Under the pieces are notes generated by a model. It was not told the DNA's origin. It ran no database searches and saw only the letters and a list, made by a program, of their open reading frames with translations. A program made the translations under genes and the position numbers. Shown here one piece after another: positions 23,045-31,659 of a DNA stretch of 64,000 bases. Source of the DNA: Elusimicrobiota bacterium (GTDB lineage Bacteria > Elusimicrobiota > Elusimicrobia > UBA1565 > UBA9628); assembly GCA_027452025.1 (NCBI GenBank), contig DAIDHI010000022.1:1-64000 (forward strand), in the 5' to 3' direction. Numbering within the stretch: the first letter of the stretch is position 1; each line of letters opens with the position of its first letter.

Positions 23045-24583
23045 ATGAGGAATCTCTTCGCCACCAAGCCCTTGGACATGCTCTTGGCCGAAGTCAAGGG
23101 CGAAAACCGTCTCAAGCGGGTCCTTGGCCCCCTTCAGCTGACCAGCATCGGCATCGGCGCGATCATCGGCACCGGCATCTTCGTCTTGACCGGCGTCGCC
23201 GCCCACGACAAGACCGGCCCGGCCCTGATGCTCTCCTTCGTCGTCGCCGGCATGGCCTGCGTCTTCGCCGCTCTCTGCTACGCCGAGTTCGCCTCGATGG
23301 TCCCCATCGCCGGCTCGGCCTACACCTACGCCTACGCCACTCTCGGCGAGCTGATGGCCTGGATCATCGGCTGGGACCTGATCCTCGAATACACCGTCTC
23401 GGCCGCCGCCGTGGCGCACGGCTGGTCCCACTACTTCCAGGACATGGTCGGCATCGTCGGCATCCACGTGCCTCGCCTGCTCTCCAACGCCCCCTTCGAC
23501 TTCAACCCGGCGCTGGGCAAGCTCGTGCTCACGGGCACGTGGTTCGACCTGCCCGCCGTCGTGGTCACGGCGATCATCACGACCATCCTCGTCGTCGGCA
23601 TCCAGGAAAGCGCGCGCTTCAACACGGCGATGGTGCTCATCAAGCTCGCCGTCGTCGCCCTGGTCATCGGCCTCGGCGTCTTCTACGTCAACCCGGCCAA
23701 CTGGCACCCCTTCGCCCCGTTCGGCTACACCGGCGTGAGCTTCTTTGGGAAGACGCTCTTCGGCCAGACCGGGCCGGGAGGCCAGCCGCTGGGCATGCTG
23801 GCCGGCTCGGCGATGATCTTCTTCGCCTACATCGGCTTCGACGCCGTCTCCACCAACGCCGAGGAGGCCAAGAACCCTCAGAAGGACGTGCCGACCGGCA
23901 TCATCGCCTCGCTGATCATCTGCACCATCCTCTACATCGCCGTCTCCGGCATCCTGACGGGCATGGTGCCCTACTACAAGCTCAACATCGACGCGCCGGT
24001 CTCCGACGCCTTCGGCCAGGTCGGCCTGGTCTGGGCCCAGGGCGTCATCTCGATCGGCGCCATGGCCGGCATCACCTCCGTCCTGCTGGTCATGCTGCTG
24101 TCCCAGCCGCGCATCTTCTTCGCGATGGCCCGCGACGGCCTCATGCCGGAGAAGTTCTTCGCCGCCGTCCACGAGCGCTTCCGCACCCCCTACAAGGCCA
24201 CGATCCTCACCGGCTTCGTCGTCGCCTGCATGTCGGCCCTGATCCCGCTGCGCATCCTCGCCGAGCTCGTCAACATCGGCACGCTGCTCGCCTTCGTCAT
24301 CGTCTGCTCCGCCGTCCTCGTCATGCGCAAGACCAACCCGAACGCCGAGCGCCCCTTCCGCTGCCCGTGGGTGCCTTTCACTCCCATCGCCGGCATCGCG
24401 ATCTGCCTGCTCCTCATGTTCTCGCTGCCCGCGGAGAACTGGTGGCGGCTCATCGGCTGGCTCGTCATCGGCTTCGCGATCTACTTCGGCTACGGCCGCC
24501 ACCACAGCGTGCTCGCCCGCCGGCGCCGCGCCCAGGCCGAGGGCCGCGACGGTGCCCTCGCCGCCGAGACGGTCACCCCCTAG
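23045..24583 (+). CDS. APC-superfamily amino acid permease
   Basis: The ATG at 23045 is preferred over the GTG at 23039 because AGGAGCG then sits about 8 bases upstream. The 512-residue protein has about 12-13 transmembrane helices. It carries the APC helix-1 signature GIGAIIGTGIFVLTG near residue 37 and the downstream PIAGSAYTYAYATLGELMAW segment. Such proteins transport amino acids or polyamines with protons. The substrate is not evident. It is followed seven bases later by a close paralogue. Confidence 0.88.
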   Translation: MRNLFATKPLDMLLAEVKGENRLKRVLGPLQLTSIGIGAIIGTGIFVLTGVAAHDKTGPALMLSFVVAGMACVFAALCYAEFASMVPIAGSAYTYAYATLGELMAWIIGWDLILEYTVSAAAVAHGWSHYFQDMVGIVGIHVPRLLSNAPFDFNPALGKLVLTGTWFDLPAVVVTAIITTILVVGIQESARFNTAMVLIKLAVVALVIGLGVFYVNPANWHPFAPFGYTGVSFFGKTLFGQTGPGGQPLGMLAGSAMIFFAYIGFDAVSTNAEEAKNPQKDVPTGIIASLIICTILYIAVSGILTGMVPYYKLNIDAPVSDAFGQVGLVWAQGVISIGAMAGITSVLLVMLLSQPRIFFAMARDGLMPEKFFAAVHERFRTPYKATILTGFVVACMSALIPLRILAELVNIGTLLAFVIVCSAVLVMRKTNPNAERPFRCPWVPFTPIAGIAICLLLMFSLPAENWWRLIGWLVIGFAIYFGYGRHHSVLARRRRAQAEGRDGALAAETVTP

Positions 24584-24590
24584 CGGCCTG

Positions 24591-26300
24591 ATGCCGGATT
24601 CCAAAGGCGTCTTAGGCGTTTCGGCCCCCGCGGCCGCGCCCTCCGGGGTCTTCGCGCGCCTGTGGCGGCGCAAGGGCATCGACGAGCTGGAAAGCGACGC
24701 CGAGCACGGCCGGGGCCTCTCCAAGTCCCTGGGCCCGATAGAGCTCGTCGCCCTGGGCATCGGCGCCATCGTCGGCGCGGGCATTTTCCTGACCGTCGGC
24801 ACCGCCGCCGCCGGCCAGGTCGACGCCGCCGGCCACATCGTCCGGTGGGGCGCGGGCCCCGCCATCATCGTCTCCTTCCTCGTCACCGCCGTCGTCTGCG
24901 GCTTCGCGGCGCTTTGCTACGCCGAGATGGCCGCCATGATCCCGATCGCCGGCTCGGCCTACACCTACGCCTACGCGACGCTCGGCGAGCTCATGGCCTG
25001 GATCATCGGCTGGGACCTCCTGATCGAATACGCCGCCGGCAACGTGGCCGTGGCGATCTCCTGGTCGGGCTACTTCAACGACATGCTCCATAACGCGGGA
25101 CTGCTCGTAGGCTCCATCATCGGCCGTCCCGACCTCAACTGGGGCATCCCTCTGTGGCTGGCCGTCTGCCCCAAGGGCGCTCCCGCCGACGTCCTGGCCT
25201 CGGCGCCGCGTCTCTTCGGCCATCCGATCATCTTCAACCTCTTCGCCGTCCTGATCGTGCTCGCGCTGACCTGGCTGCTCGTCATCGGCGTCCAGGAATC
25301 GGCGCGCTTCAACACGATCATGGTGTCGATCAAGCTCGTCATCCTCCTTTTCTTCATCGGCATCGGCATCCGCTTCTTCGACATCCACAACTGGGTGCCG
25401 CTGCATTCGAAGTCGCTCTGGCGGGGTTTCGCGCCCAACGGCTGGAAAGGGATCTTCTCCGGCGCCTCGATCGTCTTCTTCGCCTACATCGGCTTCGACG
25501 CCGTCTCCACCGCCTCGGAGGAGGCCCGCGACGCCAAGCGCGACATCCCCATCGGCATCATCGGCTCGCTGATCATCTGCACGCTCGTCTACATCGCCGT
25601 GGCGGCGATTTTGACCGGCATGGTCCCTTACTCGACGCTCAACAACGCCGAGCCGCTGACCTCGGCGATCGAGGCCCACGCCGGCAACTTGGCCGGCGGC
25701 TGGCTGCGCTTCTCGGCCTTCCTGGTCGCGCTCGGCTCCGTCATCGCGCACACCGCCGTCCTGCTCGTCTTCCAGCTGGGCCAGCCGCGCATCTTCCTGT
25801 CGATGTCTCGCGACGGCCTGCTGCCCGCGTGGTGCGCCAAGATCCACCCCAAGTACAAGACGCCGATCGCGACGACCATCATCACCGGCGTGCTCGTGGC
25901 GGCGTTCTCCGCGGTCTTTCCCATCGACGAGATCGTCGACCTGACCAACATCGGCACGCTGTCGGCCTTCGTGCTCGTGTGCGCGGGCGTGCTCGTCTTG
26001 CGCGTCACCGAGCCCGAGCGCGAGCGGCCCTTCCGCACGCCCCTGGTCTGGCTGTGCGCGCCGCTGGGCATGATCTCCTGCTTCGTCCTCATGTATTACC
26101 TGCCCCACATCACCTGGGTGCGCTTCTTCGTCTGGCTGCTCATCGGGCTTTCCTTCTACCTGTCGATGGTCGTCTGGAACGAGAACCTGCAGAAAGCCGG
26201 CATGCCGCAGCAGACGGCGCGCCTGCGCACGGCGCTGGCCGGCTCCGCGGCCGCGCTGCTCATCACCTTCGGCAGCGTATGGCTCGGGCTTTGGACCTAG
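24591..26300 (+). CDS. APC-superfamily amino acid permease (tandem paralogue)
   Basis: The start is the ATG at 24591, seven bases after the preceding stop. The 569-residue protein has the APC signature GIGAIVGAGIFLTVG and shares PIAGSAYTYAYATLGELMAW with its neighbour. It differs by an insertion in an early loop (DLNWGIPLWLAVCPKGAPAD) and a longer C-terminus. The pair is a tandem duplication that has diverged, perhaps with different substrates. The 3' end overlaps the next small gene by 22 bases. Confidence 0.88.
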   Translation: MPDSKGVLGVSAPAAAPSGVFARLWRRKGIDELESDAEHGRGLSKSLGPIELVALGIGAIVGAGIFLTVGTAAAGQVDAAGHIVRWGAGPAIIVSFLVTAVVCGFAALCYAEMAAMIPIAGSAYTYAYATLGELMAWIIGWDLLIEYAAGNVAVAISWSGYFNDMLHNAGLLVGSIIGRPDLNWGIPLWLAVCPKGAPADVLASAPRLFGHPIIFNLFAVLIVLALTWLLVIGVQESARFNTIMVSIKLVILLFFIGIGIRFFDIHNWVPLHSKSLWRGFAPNGWKGIFSGASIVFFAYIGFDAVSTASEEARDAKRDIPIGIIGSLIICTLVYIAVAAILTGMVPYSTLNNAEPLTSAIEAHAGNLAGGWLRFSAFLVALGSVIAHTAVLLVFQLGQPRIFLSMSRDGLLPAWCAKIHPKYKTPIATTIITGVLVAAFSAVFPIDEIVDLTNIGTLSAFVLVCAGVLVLRVTEPERERPFRTPLVWLCAPLGMISCFVLMYYLPHITWVRFFVWLLIGLSFYLSMVVWNENLQKAGMPQQTARLRTALAGSAAALLITFGSVWLGLWT

Positions 26301-26587
26301 CGCAAGGCTCGCTGCAGGCCAGGCTTCGCGAGGCCGCTCTCGTCGCGCTTCGCCGCCACGGCAAGGCCGAGGAAGAGCTCGAGTTCAAGGGCCCCAAGCC
26401 CGGCGCGCCGCAGTTTTGCGAGATCTGCGGCCACCGCATCCGCATCCACCTCGACGAGGCCACGGCGACGTTTCGCGTCCTCGGCGGGCTTTGGAGCGGA
26501 GCTCGCGCCGATTACCCCTCCACCGGCGCCTTCGTCGCCGACTTCGAGGCCCAGCTCGACCGGGCGCTGTCCGGCCGCTGGCGCTGA
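26279..26587 (+). CDS. Small CxxC protein overlapping the permease gene
   Basis: The 102-residue reading frame starts at an ATG (26279) inside the end of the permease gene; a TTG at 26291 is an alternative. It contains one CEICGH motif near residue 45, half of a zinc-ribbon, then a mixed helix/strand stretch. One CxxC pair would need dimerisation or the nearby histidines to bind zinc. I do not recognise the family. Codon use in this frame matches the neighbouring genes, which supports translation. Confidence 0.55.
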   Translation: MARALDLAQGSLQARLREAALVALRRHGKAEEELEFKGPKPGAPQFCEICGHRIRIHLDEATATFRVLGGLWSGARADYPSTGAFVADFEAQLDRALSGRWR

Positions 26588-26648
26588 CGCCACCGCCGGC
26601 GAAGCGGGCTGGCCGGGCAGGCCGGGCTGACTGGCGATAGTCCTCTCT

Positions 26649-27395
26649 CTAGACTTCGATGCGCGAGAAGCGCCAGGCGCCCAGAGCCAGGAGCGCGACC
26701 GTCACGGCCCCCAGGATCAGCGCATCGAGCGCCAGCGGCGTCGCGAACTCCCCGGTCAGCGCCCCGCGCAGGCCGTCGATGCCGTAGGTCAGCGGATTGA
26801 GCCGGCTGGCGAGCATAAGCCAACGCGGCAGGCCCTCGAGCGGGAAGATGGCGCTCGACAAAAAGAACAGCGGCGTGACGACGAGGTTCATGACCAACGG
26901 CAGCGCCTGCATGTCGTCGAGGGAGGAGCCGATCACCGTGCCCACGGCCGTGAAGGCCAGCGAGATCAGCGCCATGAAAGCGAACGCCACGGGAAGCAGC
27001 GCCGGCCGCTGGACGCGGAAGCCCGCGAGGATGCAGAGCCCGAAGACGACGACGCCCTGAAGGAGCGCCACGGCCGCTCCGCCCAGAGTGCGCCCCAGGA
27101 CGATCTGCAGGCGCGAGATGGGCGCGACCAGGGTCTCTTTCAGGAAGCCGAACTGGCGGTCCCAAATGATCTCGATGCCCGAGAAGGCGGCGGTGAAGAG
27201 AATGCCCATGGCCACGACGCCGGGCGCCAAATACTCGATGTAGTCCCCCCGCCCGGCCTGCTTGAAGACCGGCGCGAATCCAAAGCCCAGCGCCACCAGG
27301 AAGAGGACGGGCTGGCCGAGCGAGGCGAGGATGCGGGCGCGGGCGCGCGCGTAGCGCTTGAGCTGGCGAAGGCAAAGGATCCAGACCGCGCCCAC
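26649..27395 (-). CDS. ABC-2 type transporter permease
   Basis: The true start is the GTG at 27395, which overlaps the ATPase stop (TAGTG). The longer track ORF reads through the ATPase gene in another frame. The 248-residue protein has six hydrophobic helices and the ABC-2 pattern GTVIGSSLDDMQALPLVMNLVVTPLFFLSSAIFPLEGLP. This matches DrrB/NodJ-type exporter permeases. Together with the ATPase it makes a complete two-gene exporter for a drug, lipid or polysaccharide. Confidence 0.88.
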   Translation of the reverse strand: MGAVWILCLRQLKRYARARARILASLGQPVLFLVALGFGFAPVFKQAGRGDYIEYLAPGVVAMGILFTAAFSGIEIIWDRQFGFLKETLVAPISRLQIVLGRTLGGAAVALLQGVVVFGLCILAGFRVQRPALLPVAFAFMALISLAFTAVGTVIGSSLDDMQALPLVMNLVVTPLFFLSSAIFPLEGLPRWLMLASRLNPLTYGIDGLRGALTGEFATPLALDALILGAVTVALLALGAWRFSRIEV

Positions 27396-28186
27396 TAGCG
27401 CCGCCCCCGCCAAAGCTTGCTCATCTGCCTCATCTGGTCGGCCGGCGAGGCGTCCTCGTCGCGGATGGAGTGGCCGGTCAGCGCGATGAAGGCCTCCTCG
27501 AGCGTGGCGGCCTTCGTCTGCCGCTTGATCGCCTCCGGGCTTCCGCGCGCGACGATCCTGCCGTGGTCGATGACGGCCAGCTCCTGGGCCACGCGCTCGG
27601 CCTCGTCCATGTAGTGCGTGGTGAAAAAGACCGTCGTGGCGCGCTCGCGCGCCGAGCGCTCGACGAAGGCCCAAATATGGCTGCGCGTCTGCGGGTCCAG
27701 GCCCACGGTGGGTTCATCGAGAAAAAGGATCCTCGGCTTGTGCATCAGCGCGCGCGCCAGCTCCAGGCGGCGGATCATGCCGCCGGAGAACTGCTTGACG
27801 ATCTCGTCTCTGCGCTCCCAGAGCTCCACGAAGCGCAGCAGCTCCTCGCAGGCGCGCCGGCGCTCGGCGGCGGGCACGCCGTAGAGCACGCCGTGCACCT
27901 CCAGATTCTCGGCGGCGGTCAGCTCGTTGTCGACGCTCGGGTCCTGAAAGACGATGCCCAGGCACCGGCGCGCCGCCAGCGGCTCGCGCGCCGCGTCGTG
28001 GCCGTCGATGAGGACGGTCCCGCTCGTCGGCCGCAGCACCGTCGTCAGCATCTTGACGGTCGTCGTCTTGCCGGCGCCGTTGGGGCCGAGGAAGCCGAAG
28101 ATCTGCCCGGCCGGGACGGCGAAGGAGACGCCGTCGACGGCGCGAAAGCCTCCGAAGTCCTTGACGAGTTCCCGGACCTCGATCAT
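27395..28186 (-). CDS. ABC transporter ATP-binding protein (DrrA-like)
   Basis: The 263-residue protein has Walker A GPNGAGKTT, the Q-loop in VFQDPSVDNELTAAENL, signature FSGGMIRRLELARAL, Walker B ILFLDEPTVGLD and the H-loop TTHYMDEAE. The sequence is closest to the DrrA/daunorubicin-resistance group of export ATPases. It is translationally coupled to its permease. On the minus strand TGTTACCAT, an extended -10, lies six bases before the ATG, so the mRNA may be nearly leaderless. Confidence 0.92.
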   Translation of the reverse strand: MIEVRELVKDFGGFRAVDGVSFAVPAGQIFGFLGPNGAGKTTTVKMLTTVLRPTSGTVLIDGHDAAREPLAARRCLGIVFQDPSVDNELTAAENLEVHGVLYGVPAAERRRACEELLRFVELWERRDEIVKQFSGGMIRRLELARALMHKPRILFLDEPTVGLDPQTRSHIWAFVERSARERATTVFFTTHYMDEAERVAQELAVIDHGRIVARGSPEAIKRQTKAATLEEAFIALTGHSIRDEDASPADQMRQMSKLWRGRR

Positions 28187-28231
28187 AAGGCGATGGTAAC
28201 AAGAAAGACGCCGCGAAAGCGATCTCGAGCC

Positions 28232-28260
28232 TTGACGAAACGCCGGACCTGCGGTACATT
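28232..28260 (+). promoter_or_regulatory. Promoter of the TauE-like gene (TTGACG-17-TACATT)
   Basis: TTGACG (28232-28237) and TACATT (28255-28260) are separated by 17 bases. The -10 ends nine bases before the ATG at 28270, so the transcript would have almost no leader. Confidence 0.6.
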
Positions 28261-28269
28261 TCCTGGATC

Positions 28270-29160
28270 ATGACCATCCGCGCCGCGCTCTTGGCCGCCC
28301 TGGGCCTGGTCTCGGTCCTCTTCACGGCGTTTTGGGCGCGCGAGCTGCTGCGCGAGAGGCGCGAAGGCGCCCTCAAGCTGCCCGGGCCCAAGGAGCTCGC
28401 CATCGGCTTCGTCACCGATTTTTTCGACACACTCGGCATCGGGTCCTTCGCGGTCACGACCTCGGCCTTCCGGCTCTTCGGCGTCCTGGCCGACGACGAC
28501 ATCCCCGGAGCGCTCAACGTCGGCCACGCCATCCCGACCTTCGCCGAGGCCCTCATCTTCATCGCGATCGTGAAGGTCGACGGCAAGACCCTGGCGCTGA
28601 TGATCCTGGCCTCCGTCCTCGGCGCTTGGCTGGGCGCGGGGATCGTCACGGGCTGGTCCAAGCGCAAGATCCAGGCGGGCATGGGCGTGGCCCTTTTGTG
28701 CGCGGCGGCGTTCTTCCTGATGTCGAACCTGGGCTGGTTTCCCTCCGGGGGCGACGGCATGGGCCTGACGGGAACCTATCTGTGGATCGGCGTAGCCGTC
28801 AATTTCGTGCTCGGAGCGCTCATGACGCTCGGCATCGGCGCCTATGCGCCATGCATGATCCTGACGAGCCTGCTCGGCATGAACCCGCAGGCGGCCTTCC
28901 CGATCATGATGGGCTCCTGCGCGTTCCTGATGCCCGCGGCCTCCATCCGCTTCATCAAGAAGCGACGCTACGGGCCCGGGCCTTCGCTCGGGCTGACGCT
29001 CGGCGGCACGCCGGCCGTCTTGATCGCCGCCTACATCGTCAAGTCGCTGCCGCTCTCGACTTTGCGCTGGCTCGTCATCGCCGTCGTGCTCTACACCGCC
29101 GCCGCGATGCTTCGCTCGGCGCTTTCCCCGGCGCCCGCGGCCCAGCCCGTCCGGGCCTAG
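28270..29160 (+). CDS. TauE/SafE-family membrane permease
   Basis: The 296-residue protein has eight or so hydrophobic helices. It has the internal-repeat pattern of the TauE/SafE family (GFVTDFFDTLGIGSFAVTTSAF in the first half, GIGAYAPCMILTSLLGMNPQAAFPIMM in the second). Family members export or import sulfite, sulfonates or other small anions, and the substrate here is unknown. The gene is divergent from the ABC exporter genes with 83 bases between them. Confidence 0.82.
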   Translation: MTIRAALLAALGLVSVLFTAFWARELLRERREGALKLPGPKELAIGFVTDFFDTLGIGSFAVTTSAFRLFGVLADDDIPGALNVGHAIPTFAEALIFIAIVKVDGKTLALMILASVLGAWLGAGIVTGWSKRKIQAGMGVALLCAAAFFLMSNLGWFPSGGDGMGLTGTYLWIGVAVNFVLGALMTLGIGAYAPCMILTSLLGMNPQAAFPIMMGSCAFLMPAASIRFIKKRRYGPGPSLGLTLGGTPAVLIAAYIVKSLPLSTLRWLVIAVVLYTAAAMLRSALSPAPAAQPVRA

Positions 29161-29168
29161 CCGTTTTT
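29139..29168 (+). terminator. Possible weak terminator after the TauE-like gene
   Basis: GGCCC (29139) and GGGCC (29153) can pair around a nine-base loop, with TTTTT at 29164-29168. The U-run is six bases past the stem, so this is a weak candidate. Confidence 0.25.
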
Positions 29169-29241
29169 GCCGTCCCTTTACCCTCTCGAAACGCGCGCGA
29201 AACGGCGCGCGGGCACACTGGGAGCGACTGACGGAGGCACC

Positions 29242-29736
29242 ATGAAACGACTCCTCGCCGTGGCGTCCCTGGCCGCTCTCGCGGGCTGCGCGCGCGCGCC
29301 GCGCCGGGGCGCCGCCGTCAGTCCCCCCTTGAGGCTCGCCCGGGTCCCAGGATCGCCCTCCCCCTGCCTGCCGCAAGCGATGCACGCCGAGCTGCTCCTG
29401 CCGCCCGGCGCCCCGGCCCAGGTCGTGCACGAGGCGGCCTTCCGCGACTACTGGGAGGCCGTCCTGGACGCCCAGCAGCAGGCCGAATACGTGGCCTGCC
29501 TGCGCCGCCGCTGGCGCCTGCCTTGGCTGCACGCGCAGTACCGCCGCGGCAAGCGCTGGCTCTCGGAGTCGCGCGCCGAGGCGGCGCGCGACGAGCCGCT
29601 CGCCGGCCGGCCGATTGCCGACGTCGCCGAGAGCTTCTCGCCCGCGGCGGGCGGGGCGACGAGGCGCCGCGTCGTCATCGTCTTTGCCGACGGCGGCAGG
29701 ACGGAAGTCGACGACACGGCGCCCCGGACGCCCTAG
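29242..29736 (+). CDS. Small lipoprotein of unknown function
   Basis: The start ATG at 29242 has a GGAGG Shine-Dalgarno sequence; the track start at 29167 adds shadow sequence. The 164-residue protein has a lipoprotein signal (MKRLLAVASLAALAGC). A mature part rich in Arg and Ala follows, including a helical stretch around FRDYWEAVLDAQQQAEYVACLRRRW and a short strand-rich end. I do not recognise a family. It is convergent with the hemerythrin gene, with 18 bases between stops. Confidence 0.7.
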   Translation: MKRLLAVASLAALAGCARAPRRGAAVSPPLRLARVPGSPSPCLPQAMHAELLLPPGAPAQVVHEAAFRDYWEAVLDAQQQAEYVACLRRRWRLPWLHAQYRRGKRWLSESRAEAARDEPLAGRPIADVAESFSPAAGGATRRRVVIVFADGGRTEVDDTAPRTP

Positions 29737-29754
29737 GGGTTTCCTCTATATAGC

Positions 29755-30339
29755 CTAGCGCCCGACCAATTCCTCGCGCCTCGAGGCGGCCAGCCACCCG
29801 AGCCCGGCCAGGACGACGGTGCCGAGGGCGATGAAGGCCGCGGTCTTGCCCGCGCCCCGGAAGCGCTCGCGCAGGTAGGGCCGGTGCGCGACGGCGCGCA
29901 TCTTGAGATGCGCCATCTCCAGGCCGAGCTGGTGCAGGTCCAGGTCGGACTTCTCGGCCATCGGGAAGAGCTTGTCCTCCTCTTCGTCGACGTGGTCGGT
30001 GACCGTGTCGGCCAGCTTCTCGAACTTGGCGTGGTAGCGGTCCCCGAAGGGGATGACCTTGAGCTCGGCGATGATGAGCTTGGCGATATGGTGCGCCTCG
30101 CGCGAGTCCGAGAGGATCTCCTCGCAGCCCTCCACCTCGCGCTCGACGGCCGGGTAGAAGAGCTTTTCCTCGAGCAGGGTGTGGAGCTCGATCTCCTCGA
30201 TGGCGGTGCGGGCGATGTAGTTCTTGGTCTCCCGGTCGACGGACTCGAAGTCGCGGAAGAGCTCCTTGATGCGGCGATGGTCGCCGCGCAGCAGATCGGT
30301 GGCGCTGATGGCCTCGACCGTGGACGTTTTACCGTTCAT
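29755..30339 (-). CDS. Hemerythrin-like (HHE) domain protein with C-terminal membrane anchor
   Basis: The ATG at 30339 follows AAGGAGG, so it is preferred over the track start at 30369. The 194-residue protein has the HHE cation-binding pattern: LLRGDHRRIKELF, IEEIELHTLLEEKLFYPA, SREAHHIAKLII and DTVTDHVDEEEDKLFP supply His/Glu ligands for a di-iron site. A transmembrane helix lies near residues 171-188. Such proteins bind oxygen, nitric oxide or iron. A membrane-tethered form beside respiratory genes may sense or buffer these ligands, which is inference. Confidence 0.85.
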   Translation of the reverse strand: MNGKTSTVEAISATDLLRGDHRRIKELFRDFESVDRETKNYIARTAIEEIELHTLLEEKLFYPAVEREVEGCEEILSDSREAHHIAKLIIAELKVIPFGDRYHAKFEKLADTVTDHVDEEEDKLFPMAEKSDLDLHQLGLEMAHLKMRAVAHRPYLRERFRGAGKTAAFIALGTVVLAGLGWLAASRREELVGR

Positions 30340-30367
30340 AATGAAAGCCTCCTTACAGAGATTCCTC

Positions 30368-30373
30368 ATTATA
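30368..30373 (-). promoter_or_regulatory. -10 element upstream of the hemerythrin gene
   Basis: A consensus TATAAT on the minus strand lies 28 bases before the ATG at 30339. No clear -35 is seen. Confidence 0.45.
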
Positions 30374-30427
30374 GACGGACGCGTATTTCCTCCTGGGGAC
30401 GGTCAGGCAACGTTTTTGCGTCGCGGC

Positions 30428-31576
30428 TCAGCGCACGGCGACGAAGCGCTTGCGGCGGGCGTCGGCGCGCATCATGGTCACCGTGCGGTTGGTCGTGTCG
30501 CCCTTGGCGTCGAAGGCGATCTCCCCGGACAGGCCGCGGTAACGGATGCGGCGCAGCGCCGAGAGCACCCTGGTGCGTCCGGGCCCGCCGCGGGCGATGG
30601 CCGCGAGCACCATGTTGGCGACGTCGTAGCCGACGTCGTCGTAGGTCCGCGGCACGTCGCCCGGGAAGCGCGCCTCGTAGCGGGCGATGAAGCCCTTGGC
30701 GCCGGCCAGGAGCTCGACCGGAGTGCCCAGCGCCGTCACGTAGGCTCCGTCGGCGGCGGCTCCGGCGACGTCGAAGAGGCCCGGGGTCTTGGCGCCGTCG
30801 CCGGCCAGAAACGGCGTGCGCTTCATGCCCGCGGAGCGCATCTGAGACAGCAGCAGCCCCGCCTCGGTGTAGACGCCCCCGAAATAGACGGCCTGCGGCC
30901 GGGCGGCCTTGAGCCGGGCCGCGACGGCCGAGAAGTCCCGCTGCCCGGGCTCGACATGCAGGCCCAGGATCACGCGGCCGCCGAGCGCCTCGAAGGACTG
31001 GGAAAAGCGCGCCACCAGGCCCACGGCGTAGGGCGTGCCGTCGTCGACGACGGCCACGCGGCGGCGGCGCAGGCGTTGGTAGGCGAAGGACGCCGCGAAG
31101 GAGCCCTGCACGTCGTCGGTGGGCACGGCCCTGAAGACCACGCGCGGGCCGCGCCAGTCCGCGCGCAGCTGCTGGAGGGTGACGTCGGGGTTGCTCGCGG
31201 CGGGGGTGATCATGGCGACCGGGGCCTCGGCGTAGATCTTGGCGGCGGCCAGCGCGCAGCCGGAGTTGTAGGGGCCGACGACGGCGACGATGCGCGGATC
31301 GGAGATGATCAGGTCGGCCACGTTTACGGCCTCGCGCGGGTCGGCGCGGTCGTCGAACTCGTCGACCTCGACGGGGAAGCGGAAGCGATGGGAGGCGTTG
31401 GCCTCGTCGACGGCCAGCTGCACGGCCCGGCGCAGGCCCTGGCCCTCCGTGCCGATGTCGCCGGTCAGGGGCACGGCCACGGCGATCTTGACCGCGCGCG
31501 GCCGCCCGCAGCCGGCGAGAGCCGAGAAGGCGAGGAGAGCGGCCGCCGGCAGCGCCGGTCCGCGGAACCGCGACAT
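30428..31576 (-). CDS. Branched-chain amino acid-type ABC substrate-binding lipoprotein (orphan)
   Basis: The 382-residue protein has a lipobox (LAFSALAGC) and a LivJ/LivK-type periplasmic binding fold. Recognisable are IAVAVPLTGDIGTEGQGLRRAVQLAVDEAN, VVGPYNSG and PAASNPDV. This family binds branched-chain amino acids, amides or aromatic acids. No liv permease or ATPase gene is in the window, so it is an orphan receptor that may feed a distant transporter or have another ligand. Confidence 0.85.
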   Translation of the reverse strand: MSRFRGPALPAAALLAFSALAGCGRPRAVKIAVAVPLTGDIGTEGQGLRRAVQLAVDEANASHRFRFPVEVDEFDDRADPREAVNVADLIISDPRIVAVVGPYNSGCALAAAKIYAEAPVAMITPAASNPDVTLQQLRADWRGPRVVFRAVPTDDVQGSFAASFAYQRLRRRRVAVVDDGTPYAVGLVARFSQSFEALGGRVILGLHVEPGQRDFSAVAARLKAARPQAVYFGGVYTEAGLLLSQMRSAGMKRTPFLAGDGAKTPGLFDVAGAAADGAYVTALGTPVELLAGAKGFIARYEARFPGDVPRTYDDVGYDVANMVLAAIARGGPGRTRVLSALRRIRYRGLSGEIAFDAKGDTTNRTVTMMRADARRKRFVAVR

Positions 31577-31582
31577 GGACGC

Positions 31583-31611
31583 AGTTTACCCGCTTTTCGC
31601 CGCCTTTTCCA
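31583..31611 (-). promoter_or_regulatory. Promoter of the binding-lipoprotein gene (TGGAAA-17-TAAACT)
   Basis: On the minus strand TGGAAA (31611-31606) and TAAACT (31588-31583) are 17 bases apart. The -10 ends six bases before the ATG at 31576, which predicts a leaderless transcript. Confidence 0.5.
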
Positions 31612-31622
31612 GCGAATTTCTC

Positions 31623-31651
31623 TTGTGGGCCCCGGCGAGGTTTGCTAAAAT
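31623..31651 (+). promoter_or_regulatory. Promoter of the hopanoid operon (TTGTGG-17-TGC-TAAAAT)
   Basis: TTGTGG (31623-31628) and TAAAAT (31646-31651) are 17 bases apart, with an extended TGC before the -10. The -10 ends eight bases before the shc ATG, again predicting little or no leader. Confidence 0.55.
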
Positions 31652-31659
31652 AGCCCTCC